A stretch of 64,000 nt of DNA from Saccharopolyspora indica (GTDB lineage: Bacteria > Actinomycetota > Actinomycetes > Mycobacteriales > Pseudonocardiaceae): the NCBI RefSeq assembly GCF_027853965.1, contig NZ_JAQGLB010000021.1, forward strand, positions 1 through 64,000. Direction: 5' to 3'. The first letter of the stretch is position 1. Each line of letters opens with the position of its first letter. This document shows positions 1 through 8,270 of this stretch, one piece after another. The position numbers were made by a program, and so were the translations under genes. Below the pieces are notes generated by a model. It searched no databases. It saw only the letters and a program-made list of their open reading frames with translations, and was not told where the DNA came from.

Positions 1-9
1 ACACGACCG

Positions 10-1107
10 CTACGGGGTGGGCAGGTCGGCGAGCTCGCCGATGCGCTTGCGGTGGGTTTCGGCGATGCCGAAGGCGAGCTGGGAGCTCTTGGCCCGGCCC
101 AGGTAGAGGTGGGCCGGGTGCTCCCAGGTCATGCCGATGCCGCCGTGCAGCTGGAGGTGCTCTTCAGCGGCCAGCACCACCAGGTCCGAGCAGTGCGCCT
201 GGGCGATGGCCACCGCGAGCTCCGGCTCGGTGTCCCGGGCCAGCGCGTCCGCGGCGTTGCGGGCCACCGCGCGCCCCGAGCTGACGCCCACCCACAGGTC
301 GGCCAGCCGGTGCTTGACCGCCTGGAACGAGCCGATCTGCCTGCCGAACTGGTAGCGGGTCTTCGCGTAGTCCACTGTGGAGTCCAGGCAGTGCTGCGCG
401 AGCCCGACCTGCTCGGAGGCCAGCATCCCGGCCGCGGTCAGCAGCGCTCGGCGCAGCGCGCGCTCGGCGTCGGCGCCGGAGGCCAGCCGCCTGCCGGGTG
501 CGCCGTCCAGGTCGAGGGTGCCGAACCGCCTGGTGAGGTCCAGCGGCGTGGTCGGCGTCCGGGTGACCCCGGTCGCCGAGGTGTCCACCAGGTACAGCGC
601 CGGGCCGTCGGCATCGGTCGCCGGGACCACGACGAGGTCGGCGACCTCCAGGTCCACCACCGCTGACACCGCGCCGGTCAGCGCCGCTCCGTCGGCCTTC
701 ACCGCCTGCGGGAACGGTGCCTGCGGCGGGGTGGTCAACCCGACCGCGACGGTGCCGATCCGCGATCCGTCGGCGAGCTCGGCCGGCGGCTCCGCGCAGG
801 CCACCAGCGCCGCGGTGGCCAGCACGTTGCCCAGGAACGGCACCGGGGCGACCGCGCGACCGATCTCCTCGGCCACCACCGCCAGCTCCCGGGCGCTGGC
901 CCCGGCTCCGCCGAGCTCCTCGGGCACCAGCAGCGCGGCCAGGCCGAGCTCGCCGGCCAGGGTGCGCCAGAGCGCCAGGTCGTAGGGCTCGTCGGTCTCG
1001 CAGCGGGCCAGCACCGCGGTCCAGTCGCAGCGGTCGCGCAGCAGCCGCCGCACGGTGGACCGCAGGTCTTCCTCCAGCTCGCTGTAGAGCAGGTCCGGCG
1101 CGCTCAT
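10..1107 (-). CDS. acyl-CoA dehydrogenase, non-catalytic-type subunit
   Basis: A 365-residue FAD-dependent acyl-CoA dehydrogenase (ACAD) homologue. The C-terminal domain has the family's RQIGSFQ segment near residue 256 and HGGIG near 321. The canonical C-terminal catalytic Glu (the EGT-type motif of MCAD) is absent; that stretch reads AFGIAETH. The start is the ATG at 1107, which overlaps the upstream stop in an ATGA, so the two genes are probably translationally coupled. Actinobacterial steroid-degrading FadE enzymes are often heterotetramers of two adjacent ACADs, of which only one carries the catalytic Glu. This gene and its upstream neighbour fit that pattern (inference). It is the last visible gene of a six-gene operon. 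Confidence 0.88.
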   Translation of the reverse strand: MSAPDLLYSELEEDLRSTVRRLLRDRCDWTAVLARCETDEPYDLALWRTLAGELGLAALLVPEELGGAGASARELAVVAEEIGRAVAPVPFLGNVLATAALVACAEPPAELADGSRIGTVAVGLTTPPQAPFPQAVKADGAALTGAVSAVVDLEVADLVVVPATDADGPALYLVDTSATGVTRTPTTPLDLTRRFGTLDLDGAPGRRLASGADAERALRRALLTAAGMLASEQVGLAQHCLDSTVDYAKTRYQFGRQIGSFQAVKHRLADLWVGVSSGRAVARNAADALARDTEPELAVAIAQAHCSDLVVLAAEEHLQLHGGIGMTWEHPAHLYLGRAKSSQLAFGIAETHRKRIGELADLPTP

Positions 1108-2288
1108 CGCGGCAACTCCTTCCACGGCCGGTCCTTGTCGGTGCGGATCTCCTGGGGCAGCCCCAGGATCCGCTCCGCGATGACGTTGCGCAGGATCTCG
1201 GTGGTGCCGCCCTCGATGGAGTTGCCCTTCGCCCGCAGGTACCGGAAACCGGCCCCGCGCTTGGTGAGCGAGGCGAAGTCGGGCTGGCGGAAGGTCCAGT
1301 CGTCGTAGCCCAGCCCGGCCTCGCCCTGGAACTCCAGCTCGAAACCGGTGATCGCCTGGTTCTGCTCGGCGAAGGAGACCTTCACCGCCGAACCCTCCGG
1401 TCCCGGTTCGCCGACGGCCATCTGCTGGCGCAGCCGGATGCTGGTCAGCCGCGTCGCCTCGGCGTCCACCCAGAGCCGCAGCAGCCGGTCGTGCAGACCG
1501 TGGGTGCGCTTGTCCGGGTTCGCGCGCCAGGCCTCGGCGGCTTCACCGATCATGCCGCCCTCGCGCGGGGGCGTGCGCCCGCCGATGGCCACCCGCTCGT
1601 TCATCAGGGTGCCCATGGCGACCTGCCAGCCCTGGCCGACCTCGCCGAGCCGCAGCGAGTCCGGGATCCGCACCCCGGTCAGGAACACCTCGTTGAATTC
1701 GGCCTCACCGGTGATCTGCCGCAGCGGGCGCACTTCCACGCCCGGCGCGGTCATGTCGCAGATGAAGTAGCTCAGGCCCTTGTGCTTGGGCTGGTCGGGA
1801 TCGGAGCGGGCGACCAGGATCGCCCAGCGGGCCCGGTGCGCCAGCGACGTCCACACCTTCTGCCCGTCGACCACCCACTCCTCGCCATCGCGCACCGCCC
1901 GGGTGGACAGCGCGGCCAGGTCCGATCCGGCGCCCGGTTCGGAGAACAGCTGGCACCAGGTCTCCTCCCCGGTCCACAGCGGACGCAGGAAGCGGCGGCG
2001 CTGCTCGTCGGTGCCGAAGCGCAGGATGGTGGGCCCGGCCATGCCCAGGCCGATGACGTTGAGCTGGGGCTGGTTGTCCGGCGCGCCCGCCTCGGCGAAG
2101 GCGGTGTCGACGACCGCTTGGAGCTCCCGCGCGGCCCCGAGGCCGCCGAGCCCGGCGGGGAAGTGCACCCACGCGAGCCCGGCGTCGAAGCGCGCCCGCA
2201 GGAACTCCACCCGGTCGGTGCGCTGCGGATCGTGCGCGGCGAGGAACTCCGCCACCCGGCCGCGGATCTCAGTGGCGTCGGCACTCAT
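1104..2288 (-). CDS. acyl-CoA dehydrogenase, catalytic subunit
   Basis: A 394-residue acyl-CoA dehydrogenase. The C-terminus has IEGGTTEILRN with the expected catalytic Glu near residue 359, which its downstream partner lacks. The ATG at 2288 overlaps the stop of the SDR gene by 4 nt, and its own stop overlaps the next ACAD by 4 nt. It probably desaturates an acyl-CoA at the alpha-beta bond as an alpha2beta2 complex with the product of 10-1107. The substrate cannot be read from sequence. Operon partners (kinase, SDR, third ACAD) suggest a hydroxylated or branched acyl-CoA. Confidence 0.9.
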   Translation of the reverse strand: MSADATEIRGRVAEFLAAHDPQRTDRVEFLRARFDAGLAWVHFPAGLGGLGAARELQAVVDTAFAEAGAPDNQPQLNVIGLGMAGPTILRFGTDEQRRRFLRPLWTGEETWCQLFSEPGAGSDLAALSTRAVRDGEEWVVDGQKVWTSLAHRARWAILVARSDPDQPKHKGLSYFICDMTAPGVEVRPLRQITGEAEFNEVFLTGVRIPDSLRLGEVGQGWQVAMGTLMNERVAIGGRTPPREGGMIGEAAEAWRANPDKRTHGLHDRLLRLWVDAEATRLTSIRLRQQMAVGEPGPEGSAVKVSFAEQNQAITGFELEFQGEAGLGYDDWTFRQPDFASLTKRGAGFRYLRAKGNSIEGGTTEILRNVIAERILGLPQEIRTDKDRPWKELPR

Positions 2289-3040
2289 GCCTTCGGCCCG
2301 CCGGCCACGTAGACGACCTGGCCGGAGACGAATCCGGCGCGCTCGTCGAGGAAGAACGACACGGTGTTGGCGATGTCCTCGGGCTGGCCCACCCGGGCCA
2401 CCGGGATGCTCGCCGCGGCGGCCTTGGTGAACTCCTCGAACTCCATGCCCACCCGCTCGGCGGTGGCCCTGGTCATGTCGGTGGCGATGAACCCGGGCGC
2501 GATGGCGTTCGCGGTGACGCCGTACTTGCCCAGCTCGATGGCCAGCGTCTTGGTCAGGCCCTGCAGACCGGCCTTCGCGGTGGAGTAGTTGGCCTGGCCG
2601 CGGTTGCCCAGCGCCGAGGTGCTGGAGAGGTTGACGATGCGGCCCCACTTGGCCTCGACCATGTGCTTCTGCACCGCGCGGCTCATCAGGAACGCGCCCC
2701 GCAGGTGCACGCCCATCACGACGTCCCAGTCGTCCTCGGACATCTTGAACAGCATGTTGTCCCGGATGACGCCTGCGTTGTTGACCAGCGCGGTCGGGGC
2801 GCCGAGCTCGGCGGCGACGCGGTCCACCGCGGCCTGCACCTGGTCGGCGTCGCTGACGTCGCAGCCGACGGCCAGCGCCTTGCCACCGGCCGCCTCGATC
2901 GCGGAAACCGTGTCGGCGCAGTGCTTCTCGTCGAGGTCGATGACGGCGACGGCGAAGCCGTCCTCGGCCAGCCGCTTGGCGGTCGCCGCGCCGATCCCGC
3001 GGGCGGCACCGGTGACGATCGCGACTCGACTGTCTGCCAT
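2285..3040 (-). CDS. SDR family oxidoreductase (FabG/3-hydroxyacyl-CoA dehydrogenase type)
   Basis: A 251-residue classical short-chain dehydrogenase/reductase. It has the cofactor motif TGAARGIG at residues 10-17, NNAG near 87, catalytic Ser near 140, and YSTAK with Tyr152 and Lys156. Asp35-Asp37 after the second beta strand suggests NAD rather than NADP. The ATG at 3040 is chosen because an AAGGAG ribosome-binding site lies just upstream and the earlier in-frame region shows no homology. In the LvaA-E levulinate pathway of Pseudomonas putida, an SDR reduces a 4-ketoacyl-CoA to 4-hydroxyacyl-CoA before kinase and ACAD steps. A similar role is possible here, but an ordinary 3-hydroxyacyl-CoA dehydrogenase role is equally open. 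Confidence 0.9.
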   Translation of the reverse strand: MADSRVAIVTGAARGIGAATAKRLAEDGFAVAVIDLDEKHCADTVSAIEAAGGKALAVGCDVSDADQVQAAVDRVAAELGAPTALVNNAGVIRDNMLFKMSEDDWDVVMGVHLRGAFLMSRAVQKHMVEAKWGRIVNLSSTSALGNRGQANYSTAKAGLQGLTKTLAIELGKYGVTANAIAPGFIATDMTRATAERVGMEFEEFTKAAAASIPVARVGQPEDIANTVSFFLDERAGFVSGQVVYVAGGPKA

Positions 3041-3092
3041 GGAATCTCCTTGTGCGTTGTGGGTCTGCACCGTGCTCAACGACGGCGGGCGG

Positions 3093-4304
3093 TCAGCGGT
3101 ACTTCTTGAGCTCGCGGCGGGCCAGCGAGCGGCGGTGCACCTCGTCGGGGCCGTCGACGATGTGCAGGGTGCGGGCGTGGGCGTAGAGGTTGGCCAGCGG
3201 GAAGTCCTGGCTGACACCACCGCCGCCGTGGGCCTGGATGGCGCGGTCGATGACCCAGGTGGCCATCTCCGGCACCGCCACCTTGATCGCCTGGATCTCG
3301 GTGTGCGCGCCGCGGTTGCCCACGGTGTCCATCAGCCACGCGGTCTTGAGCACCAGCAGCCGGGCCTGCTCGATCTTGACCCGCGATTCGGCGATCCAGT
3401 GCTGCACGATGCCCTGCTCGGCCAGCGGCTTGCCGAAGGCGATGCGCTCGCTGGTGCGGCGGCACATCAGCTCCAGGGCCCGCTCGGCCATCCCGATGGC
3501 GCGCATGCAGTGGTGGATGCGGCCCGGCCCGAGGCGGGCCTGGGCGATCGCGAAGCCCTCGCCCTCGCCCGAGATGACGTTGTCCACCGGCACGCGGACG
3601 TCGTCGAACACCACCTCGGCGTGGCCGCCGTGGTCGGCGTCGCTGTAGCCGAAGACGTGCATGCTGCGCTCGATCCGCACGCCCGGGGTGTCCCTGGGCA
3701 CCAGCACCTGGCTCTGCTGGCGGTGCCGCTCGGCGTCCGGGTCGGTCTTGCCCATCACGATCAGGATCGCGCAGCGCGGGTTCATCGCGCCGGAGGAGAA
3801 CCACTTGCGGCCGTTGATGACGTAGTGGTCGCCGTCGCGCTCGATGCGGGTGCCGATGTTGGTGGCGTCGGAGGAGGCGACGTCGGGTTCGGTCATGCAG
3901 AACGCGGAGCGGATCTCGCCCTCCAGCAGCGGTTTCAGCCACTGCTGCTTCTGCTGCTCGGTGCCGAACTGCGCCAGCACCTCCATGTTGCCGGTGTCCG
4001 GCGCGGAGCAGTTGGTGGCCTCCGGCGCGAGCCGCCCGGCGCGGCCCATGATCTCGGCCAGCGGCGCGTACTGCAGGTTGGTCAGCCCGGCGCCGTGCTC
4101 ACCGGGCAGGAACAGGTTCCACAGGCCGCGCTTGCGCGCCTCGGCCTTGAGCTCGTCCATGATCGGCGGGTGCGCCGCCCACTCGTCCTCGGCCTCGGCG
4201 AGCTGCTGCAGGAACACCGGCTCGGCCGGGTAGACGTGGGCGTCCATGAAGTCCAGGAGCTGCTCGCGCAGTTCCTGGGTGCGTGCGTCGTAGCCGAAGT
4301 CCAT
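3093..4304 (-). CDS. acyl-CoA dehydrogenase, ACAD10/ACAD11-like
   Basis: A 403-residue acyl-CoA dehydrogenase starting [10 protein letters not shown]. The C-terminus has [13 protein letters not shown] with an acidic residue at 384 in place of the usual EGT motif, a signature of the ACAD10/11-like branch. It also has [12 protein letters not shown] in the FAD/substrate region and [10 protein letters not shown] near the end. The gene abuts the upstream kinase gene with no gap. In human ACAD11 the same kinase and dehydrogenase domains are fused, and the pair phosphorylates 4-hydroxyacyl-CoA and then eliminates phosphate to give an enoyl-CoA. The adjacent separate genes suggest the same chemistry (inference). 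Confidence 0.9.
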   Translation of the reverse strand: MDFGYDARTQELREQLLDFMDAHVYPAEPVFLQQLAEAEDEWAAHPPIMDELKAEARKRGLWNLFLPGEHGAGLTNLQYAPLAEIMGRAGRLAPEATNCSAPDTGNMEVLAQFGTEQQKQQWLKPLLEGEIRSAFCMTEPDVASSDATNIGTRIERDGDHYVINGRKWFSSGAMNPRCAILIVMGKTDPDAERHRQQSQVLVPRDTPGVRIERSMHVFGYSDADHGGHAEVVFDDVRVPVDNVISGEGEGFAIAQARLGPGRIHHCMRAIGMAERALELMCRRTSERIAFGKPLAEQGIVQHWIAESRVKIEQARLLVLKTAWLMDTVGNRGAHTEIQAIKVAVPEMATWVIDRAIQAHGGGGVSQDFPLANLYAHARTLHIVDGPDEVHRRSLARRELKKYR

Positions 4305-5330
4305 TCAGTCCTCCTTGAGAGTGGCGAGGCCCTGCGCGACGAGCGGGGTCACCAGCGCGCCGACGTGGTCGAAGCCCTCGCCGACGGTCTGGTCGTGGAT
4401 GAAGCGGTAGTGGATGCCCTCCAGGATCACCGCGATCTTGAAGAAGCCGAACGCCACGTACCAGTCCAGTTCGGACAGATCGGTGCCGCTGCGCTCGGCG
4501 TAGCGCGCCAGCAGCTGCTGGGCGGTGGGGAAGCCGTGCTCCGGGCCGATGCCCTTGGCGATCGGGTTGTGCTCGATGCCGCTGAAGCCCTCCCAGTACA
4601 CCGCGAGCAGCCCGAGGTCGGTGAGCGGATCGCCGAGGGTGGCCATCTCCCAGTCCAGCACGGCGGTGATCCGCTGATCGTCGACGATCACGTTGTCCAG
4701 CCGGTAGTCGCCGTGCACGATGCCGGTGCGCGAGGTGGTGGGGAGGTTGCCCGCCAGCCGGGTGGCGAGCTCCTCGATGCCGTCGATGTCGCGGCTGCGG
4801 GAGGCGGCCAGCTGCTTGCTCCAGCGCCGCACCTGGCGTTCCAGGAAGCCCTGCGGGCGGCCGAAGTCGCCCAGCCCGACCGGTTCCGGGTCGATCGAGT
4901 GCAGGTCGGCGAGCACGTCCACCAGCTGCCAGGACAGCTCGACGCGCTCCTGCGGCGTCAGCTGCTCGGTCAGCCGCTGCGTGCGGTAGACGGTGCCCGG
5001 CACGTACTCCATGACGTAGAACGGGGCGCCGAGCACGCTGTCGTCCTGGCAGAGCAGGTGGGTGCGCGGCACCGGCACGTCCGTCCCGGCCAGCGCGGAC
5101 ATCACCCGGAACTCGCGGCCCATGTCGTGCGCGGTGGCCAGCACGTGGCCCAGGGGCGGCCTGCGCACCACCCAGCGCCCGCTCCCGTCGCTGACCAGGT
5201 AGGTCAGGTTGGACCGTCCACCTTGGACGAGTTCGCCGGTCAGCGGCCCGCCGAGCAGCCCGGGCCGCTCGGCGTCGAGGTGGGCGCGCAGCCGGTCCAG
5301 GTCGAGGCCGGGCAGCGGTTCGGCGGTCAT
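4305..5330 (-). CDS. APH-family kinase (phosphotransferase), LvaA/ACAD11-kinase-like
   Basis: A 341-residue aminoglycoside-phosphotransferase-fold kinase. HGDYRLDN at 206-213 is the catalytic loop with Asp208 and Asn213. LDWEMATLGD follows, with Asp226 as the metal-binding Asp. VVRRPP near 54-59 is where the ATP-binding lysine usually lies, here Arg-Arg. The start ATG at 5330 overlaps the stop of the HAD gene. Placement directly before an ACAD is the arrangement of the acyl-CoA-metabolism branch of this fold, so the likely substrate is a hydroxyacyl-CoA and not an antibiotic. It should not be read as a resistance gene. Confidence 0.88.
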   Translation of the reverse strand: MTAEPLPGLDLDRLRAHLDAERPGLLGGPLTGELVQGGRSNLTYLVSDGSGRWVVRRPPLGHVLATAHDMGREFRVMSALAGTDVPVPRTHLLCQDDSVLGAPFYVMEYVPGTVYRTQRLTEQLTPQERVELSWQLVDVLADLHSIDPEPVGLGDFGRPQGFLERQVRRWSKQLAASRSRDIDGIEELATRLAGNLPTTSRTGIVHGDYRLDNVIVDDQRITAVLDWEMATLGDPLTDLGLLAVYWEGFSGIEHNPIAKGIGPEHGFPTAQQLLARYAERSGTDLSELDWYVAFGFFKIAVILEGIHYRFIHDQTVGEGFDHVGALVTPLVAQGLATLKED

Positions 5331-5998
5331 CGGGACTCCTTGCCTAGCGGGATGACGTCGGTCAGGGCGGAGAGCTGCGCGCGGGTCTCCGCGGGATCGG
5401 TGTGCAGCACGGTGCGCATGCCCAGGTTCCGGGCGGCGTCGACGTTGGGCGCGCCGTCGTCGACGAACACCACCTGCCCGGCGGACAGCTCCAGCCGCTC
5501 CAGCGTCATGCGGTAGATCCTCGGGTCGGGCTTGCGCAGCCGCACCTCCGCCGAGATGACCGCGACGTCGAACAGCCCGTCGAGCAGGTCCCACGGGTAG
5601 TCGTTGCCCCAGCTGTTGGACAGCAGCGCGGTGCGGACGCCGCCGGTGCGCAGAGCGCGGACCAGGTCGAGCATGGCGGGTTCGCTGCGCATCCGGGCGA
5701 ACATGCGCTGGAGCAGGCCCTCCGGCGCGACCGGTGATCCGTCGACGGTGCGCAGCCGCCGCGCGAGGGTGCGGTCGAACTCCTCGGCGCCGAGCTCGCC
5801 GAGCTCCAGCCGGTGGATCGGGGTGCCGGGCGGTGCGTCGCGCGACAGCCATTCCTTGATCGCGGCGGAGAACGTCTCCGGGCGGATGCCCTCCTGCTCG
5901 ATCCAGCCGTGCAGGGCGGCGCGGCCGGAGGTGGTCAGCACTCCGCCGTAGTCGAAGATCACCGCCCGGACCGGGCAGGTCGCATCACCGGAACCCAT
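5327..5998 (-). CDS. HAD-superfamily hydrolase (ACAD10 N-domain-like)
   Basis: A 223-residue haloacid-dehalogenase-fold hydrolase with all four motifs: FDYGG (Asp16), LSNS (127-129), the Lys of RKPDP near 156, and VDDG (Asp180-181). It is the first gene of the operon and its stop overlaps the kinase start by 4 nt. The order HAD, APH kinase, ACAD is exactly the domain order of human ACAD10, so this looks like the unfused version of that protein. Whether it acts as a phosphatase on the phosphorylated intermediate or as a salvage enzyme is unknown. Confidence 0.85.
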   Translation of the reverse strand: MGSGDATCPVRAVIFDYGGVLTTSGRAALHGWIEQEGIRPETFSAAIKEWLSRDAPPGTPIHRLELGELGAEEFDRTLARRLRTVDGSPVAPEGLLQRMFARMRSEPAMLDLVRALRTGGVRTALLSNSWGNDYPWDLLDGLFDVAVISAEVRLRKPDPRIYRMTLERLELSAGQVVFVDDGAPNVDAARNLGMRTVLHTDPAETRAQLSALTDVIPLGKESR

Positions 5999-6008
5999 AC
6001 CAGGACCG

Positions 6009-6028
6009 TACCGACTAGCCGGTATGTA
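6009..6028 (-). promoter_or_regulatory. candidate operator and -10 box for the acyl-CoA operon
   Basis: A 16-bp near-palindrome TACCGACTAGCCGGTA (6009-6024) lies 10 bp upstream of the HAD start. It overlaps a minus-strand TACATA box (6028-6023) suitable as a -10 element. Position and form suit a TetR-type repressor. No regulator gene is adjacent, so the binding protein is unknown. Confidence 0.4.
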
Positions 6029-6090
6029 GCGCTAGAGCCCGCGAGCGGTTCCCCGCGAGAAGACGACACCAACGGCTCGGGGGGAGGTGT

Positions 6091-6108
6091 CAATTTCGTA
6101 CGAAATTG
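6091..6108. repeat. self-palindrome, ATTTC-GAAAT family (single copy)
   Basis: CAATTTCGTACGAAATTG is a perfect 18-bp palindrome, extended imperfectly on both sides. Related copies lie at 13600, 25766, 25820, 39249 and 39291. All are intergenic. Confidence 0.7.
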
Positions 6109-6162
6109 GCGCTCCCCCGGGTGGCGCAGGGCCCGGCAACGTCCGGTCGGGCTGGTGGGGAC

Positions 6163-6232
6163 GGCAGTTTTGCCGGAAACTGCCACCCCGCTGCACCCGG
6201 GCCGTCCGGTCAGTTTCAGGCAGAACTGCCGG
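6163..6232. repeat. pair of GGCAGTTT-GAAACTGCC palindromes
   Basis: The first copy is 6163-6184, with arms GGCAGTTT and AAACTGCC. The second is 6209-6232 and overlaps the stop codon of the downstream oxidoreductase (minus strand). The same motif recurs as a pair at 25546 and 25592. As hairpins after a minus-strand gene they could terminate transcription, but no U-tract follows. Confidence 0.6.
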
Positions 6233-7103
6233 ACGACTGGAAGCCGTGGCGGATGCGGGCCGCGCGGTCCAGGAGTTCGGCCGGTGTCGCGGTGCTGAAC
6301 TGGAGGTCGACGAAGGCGTCCGCGACGCCGAGCCCGGCCAGCTCGTGCAGGTAGTCCACGAGCTGGCCGACCGCATCGGGGTCCTGCTTGACGTTGATGC
6401 GCACGGCGGTGGCGATCGGTCCGCGCCCGGCTCGCCGGGCCTGGTCGTCGATGTCGGCCATCGCCTTGCGCAGCGCTTCCACCGGCAGCGCGACGCCGAG
6501 CCAGCCGTCCGCGCGGCGGCCGATCCGGCGGAACGCCACCGGGGAGAGTCCGCCCAGGTAGATCGGCACCTGCTTCGCGGGCTTGGGCTGGAAGTGGCCG
6601 GGGCTGATGGTCCAGAACTTTCCGCTGTGCTGCACCGGGTCCGGGTCCCAGAGCGCCGCGAGCACGTCCAGCGTCTCGTCCAGCCGCGCGCCGCGCTCCC
6701 GCCACGGCACCCCGACCGCGTCGTACTCGTCGCGCGACCAGCTCAGCCCGAACCCGGCGATGAGCCTGCCGCCGCTGAGCTGGTCGATCCCGGCGAGGCT
6801 GCGGGCCAGGTGGATCGGCGGGTGCAGCGGCGCGTTGAGCGTGCTGGTCCCCAGCAGCGGGCGCGTGGTGGCGCCGGCCGCCAGCGTCAGCACCAGCAGC
6901 GGGTCGAGCCCGCTGCGGAACTGCTCGGGCATGGTGCCGCCCGGGTAGGGCGTGATCGGGTCGGCGGCGGCGTGCACGCGTTCGCCCGCCCAGAGGCTTT
7001 CGAAGCCGAGCGCTTCGGCTTCGGCCGCCAGCCGCGGCACCAGGAGCGGGTCGGAGAACGGGCCGAACTGGGGGAGGGTCAGTCCAAGGCGCATGGAGAT
7101 CAT
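6216..7103 (-). CDS. LLM-class F420-dependent oxidoreductase
   Basis: A 295-residue luciferase-like TIM-barrel protein. The N-terminus MRLGLTLPQFG, FESLWAGER near 30-38, a GTSTLNAP strand and SGGRLIAGFGLSW near 105-118 are typical of the actinobacterial F420-dependent branch. The start is taken at 7103 (MISMRLGL). The ATG at 7094 is an alternative, and neither has a clear ribosome-binding site. It is monocistronic. The substrate is unknown, as these enzymes range from F420-dependent dehydrogenases to monooxygenase-like proteins. Confidence 0.85.
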   Translation of the reverse strand: MISMRLGLTLPQFGPFSDPLLVPRLAAEAEALGFESLWAGERVHAAADPITPYPGGTMPEQFRSGLDPLLVLTLAAGATTRPLLGTSTLNAPLHPPIHLARSLAGIDQLSGGRLIAGFGLSWSRDEYDAVGVPWRERGARLDETLDVLAALWDPDPVQHSGKFWTISPGHFQPKPAKQVPIYLGGLSPVAFRRIGRRADGWLGVALPVEALRKAMADIDDQARRAGRGPIATAVRINVKQDPDAVGQLVDYLHELAGLGVADAFVDLQFSTATPAELLDRAARIRHGFQSSGSSA

Positions 7104-7464
7104 GGTGTCGGTGCGGGGTCTCGGGTGCCAGCTCTGGTCGGAACGGGCGCACCGCGGGCGGCGTTCGGACCAGCGAGCGCCCCGTTGCCCCGGGTGAGCG
7201 TGCAACTACCACCAATGGCAGGTCGCTGATCACCGCGGGTTGCGGGAGCGCGCGTTGCGGCTTTCGCGGAAACCCGTTCGTCGCAACGTCATCCATCAGT
7301 ACGGCGGTTGTGCGCGCGATGGTGGCCCACGGGGTGTGGCGCTCGGTGCGCACTGTTAATTGTGGGAACGACGGGCGCGTTGACGCGGAGTTTACTCGGC
7401 AGTAAGTATCTGGGTCGCCGCGCGGCCCGCACCTTTTCGTTGCCGATTCTGCGAGGTGAGGCCA
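7104..7464. other. intergenic region between divergent genes
   Basis: 361 bp with no supported coding region. It holds the promoter of the downstream secreted protein near 7380 and presumably the upstream region of the oxidoreductase. No strong inverted repeat was found. Confidence 0.6.
7380..7408 (+). promoter_or_regulatory. sigma70-like promoter of secreted protein gene
   Basis: TTGACG at 7380-7385 and TAAGTA at 7403-7408 are separated by 17 bp, close to the vegetative actinomycete consensus. The leader to the ATG is about 50 nt and contains a GAGGTGAG ribosome-binding site. Confidence 0.55.
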
Positions 7465-8100
7465 ATGACGTCCCAATCCCGTGGCAGACGTGTCGCCACT
7501 GCTGCCGCCCTGACCGCAGCCGCTGCGCTTGCGTTCACACCGCAAGCCCTGGCTGCCGCTTTCGACGTCAACTTCGACTGCTCCGGTTCGTCCCCGGTGG
7601 GCGAGCAGCAGTTCAGCCTGCAGCAGGGCGCCGACGTCACGGCGCCGGCGACCGTCGCCCCCGGCGGTGCGCTGGACATCGTGATCGACCCGGCGGTGAA
7701 CACCGTTCCCGCCGAGGTCAACGGCTACACGGTCAAGCGGATCGAGGGCATGGACCTGAAGATCCCGATCCCGGCGAACTCCACGTTCGTCTCGGCCGAC
7801 CTGGAGGGCGGTTCCGGCCTCGGCCCGAACCCGCCGACGATCAGCGTGGAGGGTAACGTCGCCACGCTGCACCTGGACGGCCCGCTCGCGGGCGGCTCGG
7901 ACTTCGAGCTGCCCACCGTGATCGCGCACCTCACCGCCGGGGACTCCGGCACGATCGAGACGAAGCTGCACGGCACCAGTCACGACGACCCGGGGCTGAC
8001 CTTCACCGCGGTGGTCTCGTCGATCATCGGTGACACCAACGTGCCGTCGCGCTGCTTCCCCAACCCCAACCCGGTCCTGACGACCACGACGATCGGCTGA
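7465..8100 (+). CDS. secreted protein of unknown function
   Basis: 211 residues. A Sec signal peptide is clear: an RGRR n-region, an Ala-rich core, and probable cleavage after QALAA near residue 31. The mature part is beta-rich (many short Val/Thr/Gly strands) with two cysteines, DCSG near the start and SRCFP near the end, likely a disulfide. It resembles small beta-sandwich exoproteins common in Pseudonocardiaceae, possibly the DUF6801 group, but I cannot confirm the family. The ATG at 7465 follows a GAGGTGAG site. It is monocistronic behind a strong-looking promoter, so expression may be high. Confidence 0.82.
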   Translation: MTSQSRGRRVATAAALTAAAALAFTPQALAAAFDVNFDCSGSSPVGEQQFSLQQGADVTAPATVAPGGALDIVIDPAVNTVPAEVNGYTVKRIEGMDLKIPIPANSTFVSADLEGGSGLGPNPPTISVEGNVATLHLDGPLAGGSDFELPTVIAHLTAGDSGTIETKLHGTSHDDPGLTFTAVVSSIIGDTNVPSRCFPNPNPVLTTTTIG

Positions 8101-8270
8101 CCCCGACGGCGGCGGGGCCCAGCGCCCCGCCGCCGCTCCCGGGCTGCGCCCGAAATGCCCGCCGTCGCCCGAAAACCGTTCCAATGGGCGAAAAAGCGTT
8201 CGGTCGCGGTGGGAACCTCGACGCCTGGAACTTCGTCACAGTTGCTGTTTCGCGGCGAACTGGAGGAGAG

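Noticed and set aside
4305-5330. Aminoglycoside resistance gene
   Set aside because: The APH fold is present, but the operon and the adjacent ACAD place it in the acyl-CoA kinase branch.
2589-5516. A 975-codon open frame on the plus strand opposite the acyl-CoA operon
   Set aside because: It mirrors conserved ACAD, SDR and kinase genes on the minus strand; the product is low-complexity and has no domain. It is a high-GC antisense artefact.
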